Source: an uncultured Clostridia bacterium (GTDB lineage: Bacteria; Bacillota; Clostridia; Lachnospirales; Lachnospiraceae). From it: DNA of 6,734 bases. The notes beneath the pieces were generated by a model. That model did not search any database, had not been told where the DNA came from, and saw only the letters and a list, made by a program, of their open reading frames with translations. Position 1 is the stretch's first letter. Each line of letters starts with the position of its first letter. The stretch lies in contig CAMODY010000097.1 in the NCBI GenBank assembly GCA_946611595.1, positions 1 to 6,734 on the forward strand, in the 5' to 3' direction. The translations under genes and the position numbers were made by a program. Below, piece after piece: positions 1 through 5,318 of the stretch.

Positions 1-15
1 TGCTTTCTTGCTCAT
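1..15 (-). CDS. Start of an unidentified gene leaving the window on the left
   Basis: An ATG at 15 on the minus strand opens a frame that reads MSKKA before the window ends. It lies about 70 bases downstream of a well-formed leftward promoter (-10 at 87-92), and that is the main reason to call a gene here. No convincing Shine-Dalgarno site is seen: the nearest purine-rich stretch, AGAAAG, is about 14 bases away, which is too far to be comfortable. Five residues do not allow a function to be assigned. If the repeat array to its right is a transposon end, this would be the natural place for the transposase gene, but that is inference. The true start could also lie further left. Confidence 0.25.
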
Positions 16-86
16 TTGTTATATTATCGCTTTCTACTTTGTTGTCACAAAACCTCGGACCAGAAACCCGAACGTTCCCATTCGCA

Positions 87-115
87 ATTATACTTATATG
101 TTTGTTTGCGGCCAA
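87..115 (-). promoter_or_regulatory. Leftward sigma-A type promoter inside the innermost repeat
   Basis: On the minus strand TTGGCC (115 to 110) is separated by exactly 17 bases from a perfect TATAAT (92 to 87). The -35 matches TTGACA at four of six positions. Transcription would start near 80 and reach the ATG at 15 after a leader of about 65 bases. The -35 box lies wholly within the 22-bp repeat at 109-130, so a protein that binds the repeats would cover the promoter. That points to possible autoregulation by the product of the leftward gene (inference). Confidence 0.55.
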
Positions 116-173
116 ATTGGTTTCATGACCCCTTCGGTGTTCCTTTTTTGCGGCTAAATTAGTTTTATGACCC
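109..173 (-). repeat. Left-pointing block of two 22-bp sites, 42 bp apart
   Basis: Read on the minus strand, two sites begin at 172 and at 130 with GGTCAT and end with the conserved AATTTRGCCG. They share 19 of 22 positions and stand exactly 42 bp apart. The outer one is preceded by an extra G (173), giving GGGTCAT, which faces the same heptamer at 191-197 of the right-pointing block. The bases between the sites are unrelated to those between the right-pointing sites, so the 22-bp core is what is conserved. Confidence 0.85.
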
Positions 174-214
174 TTTTTTATATGTCTGCAGGGTCATGAC
201 TTGGATTTAGCTGT
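150..214. other. Large imperfect inverted repeat at the centre of the array
   Basis: The two innermost, opposite sites form an imperfect dyad: ATGACCC at 167-173 pairs perfectly with GGGTCAT at 191-197, and after a mismatched stretch the outer halves (about 150-160 with 204-214) pair again with some G-U pairs. The loop is 174-190. A transcript through this point could fold into a long hairpin. Neither strand has a U-run directly after it, so it does not look like an intrinsic terminator. It more likely reflects the head-to-head arrangement of binding sites. Confidence 0.45.
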
Positions 215-340
215 TCACAATCTATCTACACAAGGTCATCAGATTGATTTAGCTGTGAAGGATTTGTCTACGCGGGGTCATCAAGTTGATTTAGCTGTAG
301 ATAGTAAATTCAACCAGGCGCATGAGTCTGATTTAGTTAC
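191..340 (+). repeat. Right-pointing block of four 22-bp sites at 42-bp period
   Basis: Sites begin at 192, 234, 276 and 318, a constant step of 42 bp. Each has GGTCAT (GCGCAT in the fourth), a variable stretch, then GATTTAG followed by CTG in the first three and TTA in the fourth. The first two copies also resemble each other beyond the core (TCTAC followed by a purine-rich stretch near the end of the unit). The fourth copy is the most diverged and overlaps the stop codon of cbiK at 337-339. Because 42 bp is 14 codons, the plus strand reads as a 14-residue repeat (GH, two variable residues, DLAV), but no convincing start codon or ribosome site supports a gene. Confidence 0.85.
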
Positions 341-1149
341 AACGTTCTTCCCGACAAGCTGTTTATTTCCCCAAAGCATCCTTTTGCTCTTTCCAAATAC
401 ATTCCACGTATCTCCGGATATTCGCCAAGTCCTTTCAGGATGCACTCCACTTCTGTTCCGAGAGTAGAAATCTGGTTCTTCCAGGAATCCGGCTCATCGC
501 CCGCCATGTCATTGTTGGCATGATCACCGGCTACGACAAGCATCGGGGAAAGGTATACTTTCTTTGGTTTTCTCTCTTTCACTTTTTCAATCACCAGCTC
601 GATGCCTGGTTCAAACTCAACGGTTCCAACGCAGAAGTTTTCGTGTCCCTGCGCTTTAAACACATCGTTAAACAGGTTATAGACAGGCAGTTTCAGGCTG
701 TCACTTCCGTGCCCCATAAACACTGCCATCTCATCGTCTTTGATATCCTTGAATATCTCAGCCAGCTTCCCAGCCATTTCTTTGATATCTTCTTCTGTTT
801 CCAGAAGCGGTCTGCTGATATGGACAGAATCAAATACTTTCATCTGTTCCTCAAGCGCACTCAGGATCTTTCCAAACTCCTCGCCGGCTAAAAGATGTGT
901 CGGTTGAATAAGCAAATCTGTACAACCATCTTTTGCGGCCAATTCAAGAGCTTCCTGCGGAGAAAGAATTTCTTCGCCGTCGCGTTCCTTTATTTTTTTG
1001 CGGATAAATCCGCTTGTCCATGCGCGATAAAACTTGCGGTCTGCAAAAGCCTCCTGAAAATCTTTTTCAATTGCCCCTATCGTTTTCTCGCAGGTATCTT
1101 TATATGAAGTTCCAAAACTGATTACTATCAGTGCCTTTTTTTCGCTCAT
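337..1149 (-). CDS. cbiK: Sirohydrochlorin cobaltochelatase CbiK
   Basis: CbiK inserts Co2+ into sirohydrochlorin, the committing step of the anaerobic cobalamin route, in the cytoplasm. The 270-residue product is close to the roughly 264 residues of the Salmonella enzyme as I recall it. The N-terminus carries the family pattern LIVISFGTSYKDTCEKTI. The metal-site histidines are visible as H147 (FMGHG) and H210 (VVAGDHANNDMAGDE), with the family glutamate in VGTVEFEP (about E178). The frame is open upstream to an ATG at 1248, but the start at 1149 is preferred: AGAGGA (1156-1161) stands six bases before it and the family homology begins there. No signal peptide is seen, so it is not the periplasmic form. 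It follows the ABC permease by 115 bases and is the last gene of the run. Its final residues (NSLSGRTL) look unlike the family and its stop codon lies in the last copy of the repeat array, so an element may have altered the 3' end. HmuT-like or nickel chelatase roles are less likely. Confidence 0.93.
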   Translation of the reverse strand: MSEKKALIVISFGTSYKDTCEKTIGAIEKDFQEAFADRKFYRAWTSGFIRKKIKERDGEEILSPQEALELAAKDGCTDLLIQPTHLLAGEEFGKILSALEEQMKVFDSVHISRPLLETEEDIKEMAGKLAEIFKDIKDDEMAVFMGHGSDSLKLPVYNLFNDVFKAQGHENFCVGTVEFEPGIELVIEKVKERKPKKVYLSPMLVVAGDHANNDMAGDEPDSWKNQISTLGTEVECILKGLGEYPEIRGMYLERAKGCFGEINSLSGRTL

Positions 1150-1264
1150 TGTTTTTCCTCTTTCCGTTTTCGTTTTCTGAGTTACTATAGTCAGCACCCT
1201 ATCCTTTCCATCTGAAACTACGAACTTTTCTGAACCTATGCTTCTCATTCAAAAAAGCACCAAA
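1150..1264 (-). other. 115-base spacer between the ABC permease and cbiK
   Basis: This is the longest gap inside the operon. It holds the cbiK ribosome site and a TATAGT hexamer on the minus strand at about 1180-1185, but there is no acceptable -35 box 16 to 18 bases before it, so I do not claim a promoter. There is no hairpin with a U-run. The open frame that passes through it in phase with cbiK is not conserved-looking. Confidence 0.4.
1156..1161 (-). promoter_or_regulatory. Ribosome binding site that decides the cbiK start
   Basis: AGAGGA on the minus strand, six bases before the ATG at 1149. It supports this start over the in-frame ATG at 1248, whose extra 33 residues show no resemblance to CbiK. 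Confidence 0.75.
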
Positions 1265-1996
1265 CTACAAGTTTTTCTTTTTGTATATAAACATCACGGA
1301 AATGAATCCGAAGATTGCAAGATATGCGGCGAGAATGATAAAGCCGATATATCCTGAGGATTCTCCGTTTGCGATTTTTCGTATCATATCGCAACTCTGC
1401 GACAACGGAAGGAACGAGATGACCTGGCGGAAGCCCACCGGCATCTGGTCCGTTGAGAAGAAGGTGTTACACAGGAACGACATTGGCATGATGATGTAGG
1501 ATGTGTAACGCGGTGCATCTGTATAACTTTTTGCCAAGAAGGACAGCACCAGAGCAATCGTTGAGAATACAAGTCCGTTCAAGAACATGATCACAAACGA
1601 AAGCCAGTTAAAGGTAAGGTCCGTACTGATCGGCAGTGTTAAGAGAAGAATCATGCAGCCGGAGTACATACCACGAAGACTTCCTCCTATGACCTGGCCT
1701 AGAATAAACTGCCACAGTGGTGTCGGGGAAACCATGACCTGATCCAATGCTTTTTCATAAAGACGCTGAACGCTCATGTTCTGCGCAATTGCGGAAAAGC
1801 TTCCCGTCATCGTTGACATTGCAACAACGCCCGGCACCAGGAAATGAAGATATGGCTCGCCGTGGGAAGTCGTCTGAATGCCCAATCCGAAAATGATCAG
1901 GTACATAACAGGCGTAATCAAAGCAGCGGCTGTGATCTTAAAAAAGTCACGCCGGAACTCTACCCATTTTTCCCAAAGTACTGTTACTATGCCCAT
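1265..1996 (-). CDS. ABC-2 type transporter permease (NodJ/DrrB-like)
   Basis: This is a 243-residue membrane protein with about six hydrophobic segments (roughly 22-41, 50-70, 95-122, 132-155, 164-182 and 215-238) and a positively charged C-terminal tail (YKKKNL). The central region with LVPGVVAMSTMTGSFS at 53-68, an RLYEKALDQVMVSPTPLW stretch at 78-95 and GQVIGGSLRG at 100-109 fits ABC-2 membrane proteins, where a cytoplasmic segment contacts the ATPase before the third membrane span. The family includes NodJ and DrrB, which export lipo-oligosaccharides and drugs. AGGAAG (2003-2008) sits six bases before the ATG. The gene follows the ATPase by 63 bases and presumably forms its membrane half. 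The substrate cannot be read from the sequence. Its place between cbiL and cbiK suggests a role tied to tetrapyrroles or cobalt, which is only inference. Confidence 0.85.
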   Translation of the reverse strand: MGIVTVLWEKWVEFRRDFFKITAAALITPVMYLIIFGLGIQTTSHGEPYLHFLVPGVVAMSTMTGSFSAIAQNMSVQRLYEKALDQVMVSPTPLWQFILGQVIGGSLRGMYSGCMILLLTLPISTDLTFNWLSFVIMFLNGLVFSTIALVLSFLAKSYTDAPRYTSYIIMPMSFLCNTFFSTDQMPVGFRQVISFLPLSQSCDMIRKIANGESSGYIGFIILAAYLAIFGFISVMFIYKKKNL

Positions 1997-2059
1997 ACTT
2001 GTCTTCCTATTTTTCTTTATCTCATTTCCGCACTTCTCTATCCTGCACGGAATGTTTCA

Positions 2060-2902
2060 TCATTTCTTCTCTAATGTCTGTCCTGCCACATCCACAAACA
2101 CGTCTTCAAGTGTTGTCATGCGGAAGGTCGCATCCTGTCCTGCCTGTGAAAGATAGGCAATTGCCTCATCTCTGTTTTTAAAGTAGCTGCTCTTAAGGCC
2201 TTCTTTACCGGTCTCATCTACTGCGAAGGCTCCAAGCTCTTCGATCAGATTGTCAGGAGTGTCGAGTTTTTGAAGCTTGCCACGATTGACCAAAGCCACG
2301 CGGTCGCAGAGTGCCTGCGCCTCTTCGATGTAGTGTGTTGTAAGAACGATCGTCATGTTCTGCACATTGACCTGACGGAGCAGGTTCCACATCTGGCGGC
2401 GGCTAAGCGCATCCATGCCGGCGGTCGGCTCATCAAGAAGTAAGATCTCCGGCTCGATCATAAGTGCACGGCAGATCATAAGTTTTCTTTTCATGCCTCC
2501 CGATAAATGACGCACGGTTCTTTTGCGAAACTCTAAAAGCCCGGCGAAGTCCAGCAATTCTTCCGTTTTCTGTTTGATCACTTTTCTCGGAAGGAAATAA
2601 AGTCTTCCCTGATATTCCATGACCTCATCCATCGTCATATCCTGGCGCATGGAATACTCCTGCGTGATAACGCTGAGTTTGCGTTTTTCCACAGATGCTT
2701 TTCTGTCCAGTTTCTTGCCATCGATTAAGATCTCTCCTTCCGACGGAAGCAGAACTGTACTCATCATACTTATGGTGGTGGTCTTTCCCGCACCGTTCGG
2801 GCCTAACAGACCAAAGAACTCTCCAGTGTTGATGGTCATGCTGAGATGATCCACCGCAGTAAAGTCACCAAACTTTTTTGTCAGATCTTTAATTTCAATC
2901 AT
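2060..2902 (-). CDS. ABC-2 type transporter ATP-binding protein (DrrA/NodI-like)
   Basis: This is the cytoplasmic ATPase that drives the adjacent permease. All nucleotide-binding motifs are intact in the 280-residue product: Walker A GPNGAGKT (34-41), Q-loop Q81, signature LSGGM (133-137), Walker B ILLLDEP (153-159) and the switch histidine H190 in LTTHY. After the ATPase core a tail of about 70 residues ends in TTLEDVFVDVAG, typical of the DrrA-like exporters with an accessory C-terminal segment. The ATG follows the cbiL stop after only two bases, with no Shine-Dalgarno site visible, so translation is probably coupled to cbiL. That tight joint shows it is a true member of the tetrapyrrole operon. 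The export direction and substrate are not established. It is not a CbiO-type cobalt importer ATPase by context, because no CbiM, CbiN or CbiQ lies beside it. Confidence 0.9.
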   Translation of the reverse strand: MIEIKDLTKKFGDFTAVDHLSMTINTGEFFGLLGPNGAGKTTTISMMSTVLLPSEGEILIDGKKLDRKASVEKRKLSVITQEYSMRQDMTMDEVMEYQGRLYFLPRKVIKQKTEELLDFAGLLEFRKRTVRHLSGGMKRKLMICRALMIEPEILLLDEPTAGMDALSRRQMWNLLRQVNVQNMTIVLTTHYIEEAQALCDRVALVNRGKLQKLDTPDNLIEELGAFAVDETGKEGLKSSYFKNRDEAIAYLSQAGQDATFRMTTLEDVFVDVAGQTLEKK

Positions 2903-2904
2903 AT

Positions 2905-3603
2905 TTACGGGCGCTGTGGATCTTTTGCAATGATCAGTGAGAAGTAGCCTGCATCATCCGGGATTTCTTCCAGACTTCTGTACACCTTCTCGGTTTCCAT
3001 ACCGCAGTTTTCCACACACTGTACTTCTTTTCCACTTTCGCGGAGCAGTCTCTTGCTATCTTTCATGTAGCTTGCGGATTTCATCAGCACGTAAGTTCCC
3101 GGAAGGTCAAGAGCTTCTTCCGTCTTATGTGCAGCCGGAATTACATGGAGCGGCTCATTCCACTCTGTAAGAGAGATTCCAAGTCTTGCTGCAGCTGCGC
3201 AGAAGGACGGGATTCCGCTTACGAGTTCTACCTGATATCCGTCAGCTTCCAGATAATGCTGCAGGTAGCTGAAGGTGCAGTAAATGGTTGAATCACCGAG
3301 GGTAATGAACACAACGTTCTTTCCCTGGTCAAGATACTCTTCGATGAGCTTTGCACCTTTTTTATGTTCCTCATCCGTTTTTGCACGGTCTTTTACATGA
3401 AGAAAATGAATCGGGAGGAGTGTTTTTTCCGCAATCTCCGGAACTGCGCCTGCTGCAATCTTGTATGCAGCTGCTTCCTTAATATCGGTTTCTCTTCCCG
3501 GAACAGCAATCACGTCTGCCTCTTTGATCAGACGGACTGCCTTTAATGTCATTAACTCCGGATCTCCAGGTCCAACTCCAACTCCGTATGCGATACCTTT
3601 CAT
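2905..3603 (-). CDS. cbiL: Cobalt-factor II / precorrin-2 C20-methyltransferase CbiL
   Basis: CbiL transfers a methyl group from S-adenosylmethionine to C20 of the corrin precursor. Given the neighbouring CbiK, the substrate is probably cobalt-factor II of the anaerobic route. The 232-residue product is of normal length for the family. It shows the tetrapyrrole methylase start GVGVGPGDPELMTLKA (7-22), the AdoMet-site segment TLGDSTIYCTFSYL (101-114) and VSGIPSFCAAAARLG (128-142). These fit the C20-methyltransferase better than CbiF, CbiH or the SUMT type, whose second motif reads differently. GGAGG at 3611-3615, seven bases before the ATG, makes the start certain. It lies 73 bases after the cobA-hemD fusion and its stop codon is two bases from the ABC ATPase start. 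Confidence 0.93.
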   Translation of the reverse strand: MKGIAYGVGVGPGDPELMTLKAVRLIKEADVIAVPGRETDIKEAAAYKIAAGAVPEIAEKTLLPIHFLHVKDRAKTDEEHKKGAKLIEEYLDQGKNVVFITLGDSTIYCTFSYLQHYLEADGYQVELVSGIPSFCAAAARLGISLTEWNEPLHVIPAAHKTEEALDLPGTYVLMKSASYMKDSKRLLRESGKEVQCVENCGMETEKVYRSLEEIPDDAGYFSLIIAKDPQRP

Positions 3604-3610
3604 CGTCTTT

Positions 3611-3615
3611 CCTCC
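3611..3615 (-). promoter_or_regulatory. Strong Shine-Dalgarno site of cbiL
   Basis: GGAGG on the minus strand, with seven bases to the ATG at 3603. It is the best ribosome site in the window and contrasts with the poor sites of cobA-hemD upstream and the ABC ATPase downstream. Confidence 0.8.
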
Positions 3616-3676
3616 ATTACATTTGAATTTCTATCATTTGTCCAATCTTATCTTTCAGGACGAATATCTATCGGTT

Positions 3677-5218
3677 TTACTTTGCAGCTTTAATCTCTGC
3701 CGCTGCCTGCTTCACACATTCCACCAATGCCGGAAGCGTTGCCTTCTCCGCCATCCAGGTTTTCATTCCATAGCTTTCTGCTGCGGCTCTTGTCTGCTTT
3801 CCAATGCAGACCGCTTTGACTTTTGTAAAGTCTAATCCTTCAAGACTAGCCGCAAACCCTTTCACTGTTGATGCGCTGGTGAAGACTGCAAAGTCTACAT
3901 CGCCATCTTCCATTGCCGCATGCTCATCGATCACTTTTGACGATTCATAAATCGTGTCATAGGTTGCGATGTCTGTAACAGTAACTCCCTCGACCTTAGA
4001 AAGTTCTTCCGGCAATTCCGGATTTCCAATTGCTGCTCGTGGGATCAGAATATTGTCTCCGCCTTTGCACTGAGCTGCAAGTTCTTTGCCTAAGGTCTCT
4101 CCATCATAAACAGACGGGATAAAGTCTGCTTTAAGTCCATAACCATTCAAAGCTTTTTCCGAGCCTTTGCCAATGGATGCGATCTTTACATTTGCAAGCG
4201 CACGTACGTCACTCATCTTAAACATCTCTTCGAAGAAGATGCGCACTCCTGACGGGCTTGTAAAGACGATCCAGGAATACTTGTTTTCCTCTAAGGCTTT
4301 AATTGCCTGATGCAGCGGTGCCATATCTTCTACCGGCTTTACCGCAATTGCAGGCATCTCTAAAACCTCTGCGCCTTCTTTTCTGAGCATGGAAGAAAGC
4401 TGAGAAACTAATTCCTTCGGTCTTGTAACTGCGACCTTAACTCCTGCAAGCGGACGTTTCTCATACCATCCGAAATCATCTGCTAAAGTGCAAACCTTTC
4501 CGACAACAATAATCGCCGGGGTCATGACTTCCGTTTTGCTGCACACTTCTTCCAGTGTTCCAAGCGTTGCAGCGATGCGGTGCTGTGCAGCAGTTGTTCC
4601 TTTTTCTAAAACCGCTGCAGGCATCTCAGGATCCATACCTGCATCTAAAAGTCCTTTGCAGATATCCGGAAGCGCTGCAATGCCCATAAGGAACACGAGC
4701 GTTCCCTTTGTATTTACCAGTGCCTTAAAATCAATATCATAACTGTGATCGGCACGCTTATGACCCGTGATAATATGTACGCTTGAGCAGAAATCCCTGT
4801 GGGTTACCGGAATGCCGTTATAGGCCGGAACTGCGAATGCACTTGTAATTCCCGGTACGACTTCAAACGGAATATCGTTCTCAGCTAAAAGCTCGAGCTC
4901 TTCTCCACCGCGCCCGAAAAGGAACGGATCGCCGCCTTTTAAGCGCACGACTTTTTTACCCTTCTTTGCTTCTTCTAAAAGCACGACGTTGGTATCACTC
5001 TGTTTCATATAGTGGTTGCCGGAACGTTTTCCAGCAAAAATTAATTCTGCTTTATCCGGGATCATGGATAAGATGCCCTGTCCAACTAAGGCGTCATAAA
5101 CTACAACGTCGGCATCTTCTAATACTTCTTTTCCACGCAGGGTGAAGAGTCCTGCATCTCCCGGGCCGGCTCCGACCAGCCATACTTTTCCGCTCATATC
5201 CGTTTTCGGTCTGTCCAA
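3677..5218 (-). CDS. cobA-hemD: Fused uroporphyrinogen-III C-methyltransferase and uroporphyrinogen-III synthase (CobA-HemD)
   Basis: Two cytoplasmic enzymes are joined in one chain of up to 513 residues. The C-terminal HemD part (about 258-505) cyclises hydroxymethylbilane to uroporphyrinogen III. The N-terminal SUMT part (about 11-250) methylates C2 and C7 to give precorrin-2. SUMT motifs are GAGPGDAGLFTLRG (16-29), VVRLKGGDPFLFGRGGEE (90-107) and VVPGITSAFAVPAYNGIPVTHRD in two adjoining pieces (120-142). HemD is marked by VAVTRP (262-267), FTSPSGV (319-325), FTSASTV (446-452) and IGKQTRAAA (472-480). This fusion is common in Clostridia. The start is uncertain: the open frame begins at a TTG (5218) directly after an in-frame stop, while the ATG at 5197 (reading MSGKVWLVGAGPGD) matches the family start better. 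Neither has a good ribosome site; AAAGGAAA lies about 15 bases before the TTG. It follows hemC by 100 bases and precedes cbiL by 73. Confidence 0.95.
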   Translation of the reverse strand: MDRPKTDMSGKVWLVGAGPGDAGLFTLRGKEVLEDADVVVYDALVGQGILSMIPDKAELIFAGKRSGNHYMKQSDTNVVLLEEAKKGKKVVRLKGGDPFLFGRGGEELELLAENDIPFEVVPGITSAFAVPAYNGIPVTHRDFCSSVHIITGHKRADHSYDIDFKALVNTKGTLVFLMGIAALPDICKGLLDAGMDPEMPAAVLEKGTTAAQHRIAATLGTLEEVCSKTEVMTPAIIVVGKVCTLADDFGWYEKRPLAGVKVAVTRPKELVSQLSSMLRKEGAEVLEMPAIAVKPVEDMAPLHQAIKALEENKYSWIVFTSPSGVRIFFEEMFKMSDVRALANVKIASIGKGSEKALNGYGLKADFIPSVYDGETLGKELAAQCKGGDNILIPRAAIGNPELPEELSKVEGVTVTDIATYDTIYESSKVIDEHAAMEDGDVDFAVFTSASTVKGFAASLEGLDFTKVKAVCIGKQTRAAAESYGMKTWMAEKATLPALVECVKQAAAEIKAAK

Positions 5219-5318
5219 TTATTGGTACAGATTTCCTTTCTGTAAAACTTGTTACTTTCATCAATGTTATTTCGTTTGGTTTGTGGTTTAACCATTCTTG
5301 ACAAAACTTATCAGGGCC

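Larger units (their letters stand above)
1..340 (-). mobile_element. Probable end region of a transposable element carrying an array of binding sites
   Basis: This stretch has no complete gene but holds six related 22-bp sites at 42-bp steps, a leftward promoter embedded in the leftmost site, and a possible gene start heading out of the window. Multiple subterminal repeats of about 20 bp next to the transposase promoter are a known feature of elements with Mu, Tn7 or IS21-like DDE transposases, so an IS21-like end is my preferred reading. The right border is placed near 340 because the last, most decayed site runs into the cbiK stop codon. No transposase sequence, terminal dinucleotide or target duplication can be verified here. 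Alternatives are a regulatory operator array for the leftward gene, or the remains of a repeat-containing gene. Confidence 0.35.

Noticed and set aside
131..180. Possible terminator for the operon or for a rightward transcript (T-runs at 144-149 and 174-179)
   Set aside because: The T-runs are on the plus strand, where no gene ends, and no compact GC-rich hairpin stands before them. For the minus-strand operon there is no U-run after a hairpin.
191..340. Possible CRISPR array (22-bp repeats with 20-bp spacers)
   Set aside because: The repeats are too diverged, two copies are inverted, the first two spacers resemble each other, and no cas gene is visible.
201..467. Plus-strand open frame of 88 codons with 14-residue repeats
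   Set aside because: It begins at a TTG with no ribosome site, its repeats follow from the 42-bp DNA period, and its second half is antisense to cbiK.
520..1107. Plus-strand open frames within cbiK
   Set aside because: They are antisense to a gene with clear catalytic motifs and have no recognisable domain.
1150..1248. Longer cbiK starting at the ATG at 1248
   Set aside because: The added 33 residues show no family resemblance, while the ATG at 1149 has AGAGGA at a proper distance.
1997..2062. Frameshifted N-terminus of the permease
   Set aside because: The permease has a good ribosome site and a complete first membrane segment from its ATG at 1996, so no missing part is needed.
5219..5318. 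Internal promoter between hemC and cobA-hemD (TTGTCA on the minus strand)
   Set aside because: No -10 like sequence lies 16 to 18 bases downstream of it.
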